Assembly (NCBI GenBank): GCA_964484065.1
Contig: CAZAEW010000008.1
Coordinates: 1 to 64,000 of the forward strand
Length of the DNA: 64,000 nt
DNA from: JAEVLT01 sp964484065
GTDB taxonomy: Bacteria; Bacillota; Bacilli; Bacillales; Cytobacillaceae
Direction: 5' to 3'
Shown: positions 51,239 to 59,732 of the stretch, piece after piece
Position numbering within the stretch: the stretch's first letter is position 1
Layout: every line of letters begins with the position of its first letter
Position numbers and translations under genes: made by a program
The notes under the pieces: generated by a model
Database searches by the model: none
What the model was told of the DNA's origin: nothing
Seen by the model: only the letters and a program-made list of their open reading frames with translations

Positions 51239-52077
51239 ATTATACATTCTTCTATTGGTTTTTCTAAGAGTAATTTTATTTCTGAAATCAATTTGTTTAC
51301 AACTAGATCATTATCTTCTATCAAGATTCCTATTACCGTACCGCTGTGAGCGGAAACAACGCCTCCTCCATAGGACTCAGCTATTTCTTCAAACTCTTCA
51401 TAATGCGGTTTTGGCAAAATCTGCTGATTAATTCGGGAACTAATGGTTGCTCCTTTACAAATATCCGTTAAATTTTGTTCTGTGATCCCTCGTTTTACCA
51501 ATTGATAGGCCTCAAGTAGTTTATTTTGTTCCTCGTGATCATATGTCTTTTCCAACTGGTTAAATAGAACTGTGTCGACTGTTCCTCCGCAATCGATACC
51601 GATAATACAAAACGGAGGTAAGAAACCAAACTCTTCGATTAATTCCCCTTTTATGTAGTCATAAGCCACAACCGCATCATTATACATAACCCCATCAGTC
51701 GGTTCAATTTCTGCGGCAATTTCCGAAATGATGCTGTTAGTCAGACTGATAGAATAACAGTCAGCCATGGCTCTTAGAGCAGCGGTAATATCTGCAGAAC
51801 TGCTTGCCAGCCCCTTCCCCTTGGGAATATTTGAACGAATGTCCAAAACTCCTCCTGATCTTAATCCCAATCGTTCTGAAAGCTTTTGACAAGCTTGCAC
51901 TGCTTTTCTATTTTCAGGCACGAGTGCAGTAATCTCGTTTGTTGAGTCATCAGGAGTAAATATTGCTTCACTTCTCAAATTAGGGGTTGGCAGGGTAATC
52001 AAGAATGGTCTCTGATTTAACACCCCTTGAATAAGTTCTCCAAATGTTCCGTTACAACTCCCCATGCCGCATTTCAT
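51208..52077 (-). CDS. pduX: GHMP kinase, PduX-like L-threonine kinase
   Basis: The protein has the GHMP kinase motif IPKGKGLASSSADITAAL near residue 90, an N-terminal GSCNGTFGELIQG and a C-terminal GGGVVSAHSGTVIGIL. PduX phosphorylates L-threonine to supply the aminopropanol arm of cobalamin, and the N-terminal GxxxGTFGELxQG pattern is typical of it. The 289 aa length fits. The upstream cobB gene, 37 bases away on the same strand, supports the cobalamin link. Another GHMP small-molecule kinase is the alternative. Confidence 0.8.
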   Translation of the reverse strand: MKCGMGSCNGTFGELIQGVLNQRPFLITLPTPNLRSEAIFTPDDSTNEITALVPENRKAVQACQKLSERLGLRSGGVLDIRSNIPKGKGLASSSADITAALRAMADCYSISLTNSIISEIAAEIEPTDGVMYNDAVVAYDYIKGELIEEFGFLPPFCIIGIDCGGTVDTVLFNQLEKTYDHEEQNKLLEAYQLVKRGITEQNLTDICKGATISSRINQQILPKPHYEEFEEIAESYGGGVVSAHSGTVIGILIEDNDLVVNKLISEIKLLLEKPIEECIILKKQTYFPM

Positions 52078-52114
52078 ACCAATGATCCTCTTTTCTATAC
52101 TGTCAAGCCTAGTA

Positions 52115-53482
52115 TTATCTAAATCTTGCTTTATATTCTAGACATTTCTCAATCCAATTTTCCGCAATCTGTGGACAAGACCCAAAATGAAAATGGGTAT
52201 ATCCCGCAACCAGGTTACCCTTCCGATATCCTTCCTGTTGGCCTGCGTTCATTCCTTTAACCTCGTATGCCTGCTGTATCTTTTGGGTTGGATGATAGGT
52301 GGAATAATGAAATTCATGGCCTCTTGCTGACATTGTGTCATCTAATAAAAAATTGCCGGCTTTCCCTTTTATTTCCCGATATCCCAGAGCTGCAAGGCTA
52401 GTTTGCATTTTTACAGATCCGGGGATATTGCCTGTCATTTCATACTGTTTGTGATCAGTTGTTTCAAGCATTTCGGTTAAAAACATAAAACCTCCGCATT
52501 CTGCAAAGGTAGGCAGTCCATTTTCAATAGCCTTATGGATGGAACGTTTAACATCATATTGCTGTGACAGCTCCTTGGCAAATTCCTCCGGGAATCCTCC
52601 GCCGATATATAGTCCGTCCACATTTTCAGGCAGAGTTTCCCCATTCAAAGGAGAGAACTCAACCAGTTTTGCTCCATATGACTCTAGTAAATCAAGATTT
52701 TCTTGATAATAAAAATTAAAAGCAGCATCTTTTGCAAGGGCAATCCGGACCCTTTCCTGTCTTTTTTCCCTGAATTTAGGTGCGTTTATTTCAAGCGGCG
52801 GAGCTTCAGATAACGTAATTAGTAAATCGATATCGATGGTTTCAAGAATAGTATCTCCCAGTTGGTCGAAATAACCATCTAAATCTCCTCTTTCAACGGA
52901 AGGAATCAATCCTAAATGGCGTTCGGGAAGGGTAATTTCTTTCCCTGTTCGTAAATAACCGAGGACAGGAATTCCGCACTCTTGTTCGATTGCTGTTTTT
53001 ACAATTTTAAAATGTCCCTCACCGCCAACATTGTTGGCGATCACCCCAGCAATATTAGCCTCTTTTGAGAAAACTTGAAATCCTTTTACAACTGCTGCTG
53101 CGCTTCGTGCCATGCCATAACAGTTTACAATCAGAATAACCGGACTTTGAGTAATGATGCTGATTTCTGCGGTGGAACCCGTATTATTTTTGGGATTCTC
53201 TCCGTCATAGAATCCCATAACACCTTCAATTATAGAAATATCAGCACCTTTGCTTGCCCGGTTAACAATCTCCTTTATCATTTCGCGGGTCAACATCCAG
53301 CTGTCCAGGTTCCTTGATATCCGTCCGGTAACAGCCGTATGATAAGATGGATCAATATAATCAGGCCCGCATTTAAATCCCTGTACCGTGAAACCTTTTT
53401 TCTTTAATGCAGCCATCAATCCAATGGTCATGGTTGTTTTTCCCGCGCCGCTTTCTGTTCCCGCTATTATCAATCTGCGCAC
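52115..53482 (-). CDS. cobB: Cobyrinate a,c-diamide synthase
   Basis: CobB/CbiA amidates cobyrinic acid at positions a and c using glutamine and ATP. The N-terminal P-loop domain has IAGTESGAGKTTMTIGL and FKCGPDYIDPSYH, with the Mg-binding EGVMGFYDG. The C-terminal class I glutaminase has YIGGGFPEEFAKEL and the Cys in FAECGGFMFLTEM, with the His near the end in GYTHFHF. The 455 aa length is normal. The start is GTG 53482 after GGAGG. It probably forms an operon with pduX; no other cob genes are in the window. Confidence 0.93.
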   Translation of the reverse strand: MRRLIIAGTESGAGKTTMTIGLMAALKKKGFTVQGFKCGPDYIDPSYHTAVTGRISRNLDSWMLTREMIKEIVNRASKGADISIIEGVMGFYDGENPKNNTGSTAEISIITQSPVILIVNCYGMARSAAAVVKGFQVFSKEANIAGVIANNVGGEGHFKIVKTAIEQECGIPVLGYLRTGKEITLPERHLGLIPSVERGDLDGYFDQLGDTILETIDIDLLITLSEAPPLEINAPKFREKRQERVRIALAKDAAFNFYYQENLDLLESYGAKLVEFSPLNGETLPENVDGLYIGGGFPEEFAKELSQQYDVKRSIHKAIENGLPTFAECGGFMFLTEMLETTDHKQYEMTGNIPGSVKMQTSLAALGYREIKGKAGNFLLDDTMSARGHEFHYSTYHPTQKIQQAYEVKGMNAGQQEGYRKGNLVAGYTHFHFGSCPQIAENWIEKCLEYKARFR

Positions 53483-53563
53483 TTTGAAACCTCCCTCATA
53501 CTATCATTCATTTGGATGTTTCCAGAAAAAAGAAATAGGATTCAATTCCTATTTCTTTATTTT

Positions 53564-53713
53564 TCAGCTATTTAATTGATCATCATCTTTTTCGTAAGCA
53601 ATGACCACTACTTTTTTGTTCGATTCTTCGCTTAATGTTTCTTCAAATGATTTAATGCGATTAACTAGTGAAGGTGAAAGTTCGGCTGCTACATAATTGT
53701 TTTCGTTGTTCAT
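53564..53713 (-). CDS. Small hypothetical protein, 49 aa
   Basis: The acidic product reads MNNENNYVAAELSPSLVNRI, and later KKVVVIAYEKDDDQ. AAAGGAG ten bases before ATG 53713 and sound codon pattern support it. A beta-alpha-like layout is possible, but I do not recognise the family. It lies alone between cobB and the HAD gene. Confidence 0.65.
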   Translation of the reverse strand: MNNENNYVAAELSPSLVNRIKSFEETLSEESNKKVVVIAYEKDDDQLNS

Positions 53714-53810
53714 AATATCATCACTCCTTTAATGATATTATGTCATCTGCATGGACACATTATTCAGCTTCTCATACAAGCTCCTGCGTTAGAAAAACGA
53801 GTGATTACTT

Positions 53811-54605
53811 TTATCCTTCAGCATTTAGTTTCTTTAAAATGTCAAAAAGCTCTCCTAAATGAGTAATTTCAAAAGTTGGAATGACTTCATTACGTTCTTT
53901 ATTATGACGGTTTACCCAGACGGACTTTATTCCGGCCCGGTTGGCCCCAAGAATATCGGTCATTAAATTATCCCCAACCATGATTACTTCTTCTTTTTTA
54001 AATGACATTAATGACAAGGCATGTTCAAAAATAGACGGATCCGGTTTGCCTCTTCCAAAATCTCCAGAAATGACAATCTGATCAAAATAAGGAGAAATCT
54101 CCGGTGTGATGGTAAGCTTTGTATTCTGAAGATCAGGAGACCCGTTCGTTAAGAGCAAAAGCTTGTACTTTCCTTTTAATGCTTCCAATGTTTCAAACGT
54201 TTCATCGTAGACAAACGGCGTTTTACGGCGCTCCTCCGGAAAACGTTCCCCTAACTCGTATCCAAAATCAGGATCTTCAATACCCATTGCTTTTAATCCT
54301 GCCGTCCAGGCATCTTTGCGATATCCCGGAACAATGCTGCTCATTTTTCTAAAATTTTCGTGGTTATCTAAAAAGTTCCCCCATAAACCTTCAAACGGGT
54401 TAATCCCGATCATTTTTGTGAATTCGTATGTTTCGTAGGAAGAGTACAACTTCCTTGCTGCTTCCCGGACAGCTTCTTCAAATTTATCGGGATCAATTCC
54501 ATATCGTTCCTCTGCAGCTTTACATGTCGCAACAAATGCTTCTTTAATGCTTTTTTGATCCCAAAGGAGTGTGTCATCTAAATCAAAAAAAATTGCTTTA
54601 ATCAT
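53811..54605 (-). CDS. HAD-superfamily hydrolase, subfamily IA
   Basis: Motif I IFFDLDDTLLWDQ (nucleophile Asp), motif II LLLTNGS, motif III Lys in GRGKPDPSIF and motif IV VIMVGDNLMTDILGA are all present. The cap lies between motifs I and II (about 20-115), which makes it C1-type, like YjjG nucleotidases and epoxide-type HADs. At 264 aa the length is normal. It would be a cytoplasmic phosphatase; the substrate is not readable. Confidence 0.9.
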   Translation of the reverse strand: MIKAIFFDLDDTLLWDQKSIKEAFVATCKAAEERYGIDPDKFEEAVREAARKLYSSYETYEFTKMIGINPFEGLWGNFLDNHENFRKMSSIVPGYRKDAWTAGLKAMGIEDPDFGYELGERFPEERRKTPFVYDETFETLEALKGKYKLLLLTNGSPDLQNTKLTITPEISPYFDQIVISGDFGRGKPDPSIFEHALSLMSFKKEEVIMVGDNLMTDILGANRAGIKSVWVNRHNKERNEVIPTFEITHLGELFDILKKLNAEG

Positions 54606-54827
54606 TTTTATGCCTCTCTTTATTACGTTTTTTCTCTCTCCTAGTTTACCATTACTTATTTAATAAAAATATTATTATATGAAATTTCATAATTTTTCAA
54701 CCCCGGTTATAAAAAAGCCATTATATACTAGATTAAAATATTATTAACAATTAATTAAATAGCTTGTCAGATGAATAGCCTGCCTGTATGATGAATTTGT
54801 TTTAAAAAACTCCAAAGGAGATTTAAC

Positions 54828-55892
54828 ATGGATTATTTACCAAATGAGACTTCTTTTGAGCCGCGTTCAGGCCGCAAACCAAAACGAAAGTCCAAACGTT
54901 TTTTTAGGATATTTGGAATCATCATTCTGCTCTTAGCTATAGGCGGAGGCAGTTTTTTATATGGAACAGACCAGGGATTGCAGATGAGGAGAATGCTTCT
55001 GGGAACGGTATTCTCGACATATCATCCTGAATATGAAAAATTAATGGAGCTTTTACTTCCAAAGTCAGAAATTGATAAATTGTATGCTGCCAGGAATAAT
55101 CCTTCGGCAGGGTCTGAACAATCAACGATTGATAAAGTATCTGGTCAGTCCCATGTAAAAGCCTCCGAACTTTCCAATTATAGTGATTCGATTAAAGTTG
55201 ATACAGTTGAAACGGCAAATTATACCGCAAAGATCATGATCATTCCTGATCCAACCACTATTCATGTCGTAGCGACTAAATTTGCTGCAAAAGGACAGGC
55301 TCTTTCTGATTTAATTAAAGAAAATAATGGAGTGGCCGGGATTAATGCCGGCGGATTCTATGATCCAAGCGGCCGGGGCTCCGGAGGGCAAATGACTGGA
55401 ATCGTTATTGGAAATGGGAGAGTGTTAAATGTACCAGGCAATAGGGATACTGCTTCACTTGTCGGTGCTTTCTTAAAAAATGGAGAATTTATTACCGGTA
55501 CCTACTCCACAAACCAGTTATTAAAACTTGGCGTGACAGATGCAATCAGCTTTGGTCCTCAGCTTATTGTGAATGGGAAAAATCACGTCACCCCTGCTAT
55601 TGATGGTGCATGGGGCTGGGCGCCAAGAACGGCAATTGGTCAAGAAAAAGATGGAAGTATCATCATGATCATTACGGATGGCCGCTTTTATTGGAATAAA
55701 ACCCATCGCGGAGCATCCATGTCTGATATGGCACACTTATTCGAAAAATATAATGTAAAAAATGCGATTGCCATGGATGGCGGCGGTTCAACGACAATGA
55801 TTAAAGATGGCGAACTTCAATTAAAGCCTGCAACCAGCACAGCAGTCGGCATGCGTTATCTGCCAAATGCATGGGTTGTCATTCCAAATTAA
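54828..55892 (+). CDS. Membrane-anchored phosphodiester glycosidase family protein
   Basis: A basic N-terminus and one membrane segment (FGIIILLLAIGGGSFLYG) are followed by a linker and the NAGPA domain (PF09992, formerly DUF2233): GINAGGFYDPSGRGSGGQMTG (in part), GVTDAISFGPQLIVNGK, and AIAMDGGGSTTMIKDGEL. In animals the family uncovers mannose-6-phosphate; in bacteria the enzymes act on surface polysaccharides, including teichoic-acid type polymers. AAAGGAG precedes the ATG. It is a single gene with a terminator. Confidence 0.9.
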   Translation: MDYLPNETSFEPRSGRKPKRKSKRFFRIFGIIILLLAIGGGSFLYGTDQGLQMRRMLLGTVFSTYHPEYEKLMELLLPKSEIDKLYAARNNPSAGSEQSTIDKVSGQSHVKASELSNYSDSIKVDTVETANYTAKIMIIPDPTTIHVVATKFAAKGQALSDLIKENNGVAGINAGGFYDPSGRGSGGQMTGIVIGNGRVLNVPGNRDTASLVGAFLKNGEFITGTYSTNQLLKLGVTDAISFGPQLIVNGKNHVTPAIDGAWGWAPRTAIGQEKDGSIIMIITDGRFYWNKTHRGASMSDMAHLFEKYNVKNAIAMDGGGSTTMIKDGELQLKPATSTAVGMRYLPNAWVVIPN

Positions 55893-55899
55893 AAAGTTC

Positions 55900-55929
55900 A
55901 CCTTCCCTATTTCGGGAAGGTTTTTTTGT
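55900..55929 (+). terminator. Rho-independent terminator
   Basis: ACCTTCCC and GGGAAGGTTTTTTT arms. Confidence 0.88.
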
Positions 55930-56017
55930 TTTTCTTCAACAAAAAATGGGTTGAATATAAATATTACTTGTAGTAGTATAATGGATAAATGAAATCGGAA
56001 TATTTGAAATTATCTAT

Positions 56018-56262
56018 GAAAAGGAGTTTGATTCTATTTTTCTTTTTAGAGAGCCTGTGTTTGGTGCAAACAGGCAGAAAAAGGAATCTGTCTCGCCTTG
56101 GAGATATTCTTCTGAACCGTAAGTAGGAAGAACGGGCTGCAAGCCGTTAATTTTGCTAAAGTAAATGCCTTTACTTGCCGAGGCTGTTTTCGTGAGGAAG
56201 CAGCAAATGAGGGTGGTACCGCGATTCATTCGCCCCTCTGGTTAAGTAAGGGTATTTTTATT
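56018..56262 (+). promoter_or_regulatory. T-box leader of leuA (probably Leu-specific)
   Basis: The leader contains the T-box sequence AGGGTGGTACCGCG at about 56211-56224, which is invariant in T-box riboswitches. Before it is a Stem I region with an apical hairpin GCCTGTGTTTGGTGCAAACAGGC-like fold (in part GCCTG/CAGGC, 56053-56075). CTC at 56092-56094 is a plausible specifier codon for leucine. GAGGG and CCCTC can form the antiterminator; CCCCT and AGGGT followed by TTTTTATTTT form a weak terminator. Uncharged tRNA-Leu would switch on leuA. Confidence 0.88.
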
Positions 56263-56283
56263 TTATAAAGGAGGTTTTATTCG

Positions 56284-57816
56284 ATGGAAAAGAGAGTTTA
56301 TTTTTTTGATACGACATTAAGAGATGGTGAACAAACACCCGGTGTAAACCTTAATCAGGAAGAAAAAGTTGAAATTGCCGTTCGTTTAGAGAATTTAGGA
56401 ATCGATGTCATTGAAGCCGGATTTGCAGCAGCCTCACCCGGAGATGCTCAAGCTGTAAGAGCAGTTGCAAAAGCTGTTTCGAAACCAACCGTTGTCAGCC
56501 TTGCGCGCGCGAATAAAGCGGATATCGATGCTGTTATCCAAGCCATCGGGGATATTGAAAATACCGGAATCCATATTTTTATTGCTACCTCCCCTATTCA
56601 CCGTGAACGCAAACTAGGAATGACAAAAGAACAAGTTGTCAAAAGAGCTGTGGAAAGTGTTGCGTATGCTTCCCAATATTTTAAGCATATTGAATTTTCC
56701 TGTGAGGATGCCACCCGTACCGAGTTAGAATTTTTAAGCCACATGGCTGAAAAAGTAATCGAAGCAGGAGCAACGGTTTTAAACTTTCCGGACACAGTAG
56801 GATATACAACTCCAGAGGAATATTCAAAATTATTTAAGTATGTCATGGAGAATACAAAAGGAATAGAAAAAGCCCGCCTAAGCTGTCACTGTCATGACGA
56901 CCTGGGAATGGCTTTAAGCAACAGCATTGCGGCAATTCAAGCAGGTGCCCTGCAGGTTGAAGGCTGTATTAACGGCATTGGTGAACGGGCCGGCAACGTG
57001 GCCCTTGAAGAGGTCGCGGCTCTGCTGGAAACCCGAAAAGACTATTTCAAAACAGAGACTGGGATTAAATTAACGGAAATCGCCAAGACAAGCAAGCTTA
57101 TCAGCCGGCTGACCGGAATTGCCATCCCTCCAAATAAAGCCGTGATCGGCGGAAACGCTTTTGCCCATTCCTCCGGGATTCATCAGGATGGAGTCATCAA
57201 GGATAAATCGACTTATGAAATTTTACGGCCAGAGAGCGTTGGCTTTACGGAAACAAAATTGGTTTTAGGTAAGCTATCCGGAAGAAATGCTCTTAAGAAA
57301 CGCTATGAAGAGCTTGGATATTTTGTGAATGAGGAGCAGCTGAAAGAGATCTTTAAAAACTATAAAGAGTTGACAGACCGGAAAAAAGAAATTTTTGATG
57401 AGGATATCATTGCCCTTTTAGAAACTCAGCCGGTAAAAGATAAACAGTCCAGCTACGAATTTAAAGACTTGAATCTGCAAATCCTTGGGAATAATCAATA
57501 CCGCGCGTTTGTTCATATTATTGGAACTGATCATGCTGTCATTGAGGGTGTCGGCGAAGGAAATGGTCCGATCGATGCGATCTATAAAGGCATTGATTTT
57601 GCGCTTAATATCGATGTTGAATTAATTGATTACAAGATTAATTCAATCTCAAAAGGGAAAGATTCTCTTGGTGAGGTATTCGTTAAAGTTAGAAATAAAG
57701 ACTCGCTGGTTAAAGGCAGAGCAATTAATGTTGATATTATTGTCGCAAGCGCTAACGCATACATGGACGCAATCAACCGTCTCAATATCTTAAATAAAAA
57801 ATTCTTGAAAATTTAA
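56284..57816 (+). CDS. leuA: 2-isopropylmalate synthase
   Basis: LeuA condenses acetyl-CoA and 2-oxoisovalerate, the first step of leucine synthesis. The N-terminal HMGL-like barrel has FFDTTLRDGEQTPGVNL and the metal-binding HCHDDLGMALSN, with NGIGERAGN. The C-terminal regulatory domain (about 385-510) includes GNNQYRAFVHI. The 510 aa length is normal. AAAGGAGG precedes the ATG, and the T-box leader controls it. It stands apart from leuBCD, which are not in the window. Homocitrate synthase is unlikely given the Leu-type leader. Confidence 0.92.
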   Translation: MEKRVYFFDTTLRDGEQTPGVNLNQEEKVEIAVRLENLGIDVIEAGFAAASPGDAQAVRAVAKAVSKPTVVSLARANKADIDAVIQAIGDIENTGIHIFIATSPIHRERKLGMTKEQVVKRAVESVAYASQYFKHIEFSCEDATRTELEFLSHMAEKVIEAGATVLNFPDTVGYTTPEEYSKLFKYVMENTKGIEKARLSCHCHDDLGMALSNSIAAIQAGALQVEGCINGIGERAGNVALEEVAALLETRKDYFKTETGIKLTEIAKTSKLISRLTGIAIPPNKAVIGGNAFAHSSGIHQDGVIKDKSTYEILRPESVGFTETKLVLGKLSGRNALKKRYEELGYFVNEEQLKEIFKNYKELTDRKKEIFDEDIIALLETQPVKDKQSSYEFKDLNLQILGNNQYRAFVHIIGTDHAVIEGVGEGNGPIDAIYKGIDFALNIDVELIDYKINSISKGKDSLGEVFVKVRNKDSLVKGRAINVDIIVASANAYMDAINRLNILNKKFLKI

Positions 57817-57827
57817 AAATTTGATAG

Positions 57828-57868
57828 AAAAGAAGAGGGAAAAAGGAAACTCCCTCTTCTTTTCTATC
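57828..57868 (+). terminator. Terminator of leuA
   Basis: AGAAAAGAAGAGGGA and TCCCTCTTCTTTTCT arms form a long stem. Confidence 0.88.
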
Positions 57869-57970
57869 TATTTGGCAAGAAAGCACTGTTAGGTGGATAT
57901 TACCAGCCCCTCCTTTCCCTCTTTTTTGATACAATTTGATATGAAATAAGTTTAGGAGGGATGTGAGCGG

Positions 57971-59134
57971 ATGAAGAAACGATATTTTCTCCTTGCTTTG
58001 ACACTGGTAATAACCTTTATTGCCGGCTATTTTTCAGGAGTAGTCTTTCCTGCCAACAATCATAATCTCAATGAAAAATCTTCTCTGTCCCATATTAAAA
58101 AAAACGGAAAAGCGAAAAAGTCGGAAAACAATCCGATCCTTAAGGCGATGCCTGAAATAAAAAGCACACAGCCAAAAGTGGTTATTGGTTATGTTCAGGA
58201 TTTTCGAAATCCGGATATTGTTGATTATTCAAAACTGACATATGTAAACTACTCCTTTGCCCATCCGACAAAAGATGGCGGTCTGCTCCTTAATGGTCAG
58301 ATGTCTTGGGATCACTTAAGAGCAGTGGTTCAAAAGGCTCATCAACAAGGAACAAAGGTCATGCTCGCTGTCGGAGGCTGGTACAATATCCAAGGAGGAG
58401 AATCGTATAATTATTTCAAGCCGGCTATAACCGACCCGATATCCAGATCAAAGCTTGTTACAGAACTGGTCAATATTGCCGGCCAAGAAAACCTGGATGG
58501 AATTGATATCGATTTCGAACATCCTCGAACGCAGGCGGATGCTCAGAACTTGACTGCTTTTACAAAAGAATTAAGCGAAAAACTTCACGATAACAAAAAG
58601 GAACTGTCAGTGGCTGTACAAGCTAAAATAAATGCCGACACACTTACCGAAGCAAACTATGTTGTATATGAACCAGCAATGTTTCAATATGTTGACCATG
58701 TGAATATCATGGCATATGACGGCCAATGGGACGGCAAATTTAATGCTGCGAATCTTTCCCCCTATCCGTTTGCTGAAAAAATTGTAAACTATTGGACGGA
58801 CTTATTTAAGGCCAATAATCTGCCGTTAGAAAAACTGATATTAGGCGTTCCTTGTTATGCACAGCCGGAAAATGCAAATGACAAACAAGTGTCTTATGCT
58901 GAAATTATTAAAAACAATCCTGCTAATGCGGATAAAGATATGGTCAATATGAACGGAAAAACCTATTATTATAATGGTGAAACAACCATACAAAGGAAAA
59001 CAAAGCTTGCCCTTGATCATGGCTTTGGAGGAATGATGCTTTGGGAAGAAGGCCTTGATGCAGTTGGGCAACAAAGCTTAACGGCTGCTGTTTCAAGTGC
59101 TTTGAATCATTCAGTTGAAGTTTCCCAAAAATAA
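57971..59134 (+). CDS. Exported glycoside hydrolase family 18 protein
   Basis: A signal anchor (about 4-26) is followed by a GH18 barrel: VIGYVQDFRNP at the start, KVMLAVGGWYN, and the catalytic LDGIDIDFEHP (DGxDxDxE complete). Then come VNIMAYDGQWDG and MMLWEEGLDA. No LysM or carbohydrate-binding domain is seen. GH18 members in Bacillus include chitinases and spore N-acetylglucosaminidases. AGGAGGG precedes the ATG. The protein has 387 aa. Confidence 0.92.
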   Translation: MKKRYFLLALTLVITFIAGYFSGVVFPANNHNLNEKSSLSHIKKNGKAKKSENNPILKAMPEIKSTQPKVVIGYVQDFRNPDIVDYSKLTYVNYSFAHPTKDGGLLLNGQMSWDHLRAVVQKAHQQGTKVMLAVGGWYNIQGGESYNYFKPAITDPISRSKLVTELVNIAGQENLDGIDIDFEHPRTQADAQNLTAFTKELSEKLHDNKKELSVAVQAKINADTLTEANYVVYEPAMFQYVDHVNIMAYDGQWDGKFNAANLSPYPFAEKIVNYWTDLFKANNLPLEKLILGVPCYAQPENANDKQVSYAEIIKNNPANADKDMVNMNGKTYYYNGETTIQRKTKLALDHGFGGMMLWEEGLDAVGQQSLTAAVSSALNHSVEVSQK

Positions 59135-59191
59135 GCACAAGATAATCATTTTCCTATATAAGATTCCAGGTTTAAAGGAGAAATGAGTTGC

Positions 59192-59305
59192 ATGGAAGAT
59201 CATTTTCATGAGGACCAGAAAGAAGATCAGAATGAATTTGTTGACTATATTGGTCTCCCATATGTTATTTCCAAATTAATTTACGAAGTAAAAAATGAAG
59301 ATTAA
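59192..59305 (+). CDS. Small hypothetical protein, 37 aa
   Basis: The very acidic product starts MEDHFHEDQKEDQNEF and ends VISKLIYEVKNED. AAAGGAG at 59174-59180 lies 11 bases before ATG 59192; an in-frame ATG at 59183 is too close to the site. A terminator follows directly. I do not recognise the family, and its short length keeps confidence moderate. Confidence 0.55.
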   Translation: MEDHFHEDQKEDQNEFVDYIGLPYVISKLIYEVKNED

Positions 59306-59319
59306 CTCATCTGCTTAAA

Positions 59320-59372
59320 CAAAAAAACGAGCACCATTCAGGGTAATTCGAATGGGTGCCCGTTTTTTTGTT
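59320..59372. terminator. Bidirectional terminator
   Basis: AAAAAACGAGCACCATTC and GAATGGGTGCCCGTTTTTT-like arms form a long stem between convergent genes. Confidence 0.8.
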
Positions 59373-59617
59373 TAACCCGTTTGTTCCTCTGTCTCCGCGG
59401 AAAGCAGACTTCTTTTGCGCGGAATTTGAGTTAATTCAGACCTCTTTAACAAATAATGCAAATGCTGAATCGGCATAGAGCCATGACCTTTTCCTTCCCC
59501 AAGCGTAAATTGAATCGTGACACCGTTATCGCGGATAACGGTTAATGCCTCTGCTGAATTAAAAAAACCTTTTACATTTTGTGAAATCTGATAGATCGTT
59601 CCTGTTTCGATCGGCAT
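59372..59617 (-). CDS. Hypothetical protein, 81 aa
   Basis: The product starts MPIETGTIYQISQNVKGFF and contains ALTVIRDNGVTIQFTLGEGKGHGSMPIQHLHYLL. It looks like a small beta-rich domain with a basic tail. The start is ATG 59617, since AAAGGAG lies inside the longer frame that opens at 59641. I do not recognise the family. Confidence 0.65.
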   Translation of the reverse strand: MPIETGTIYQISQNVKGFFNSAEALTVIRDNGVTIQFTLGEGKGHGSMPIQHLHYLLKRSELTQIPRKRSLLSAETEEQTG

Positions 59618-59732
59618 TTTTTTCGCTCCTTTGTTATTCATCTATCTAGTATGTGAATTTCTATTTGTTTTATACATTAGACGAAATCGTTTTCTTTTTG
59701 ATAAATAACAAAGAAAGTTTCAAAAAATGATA

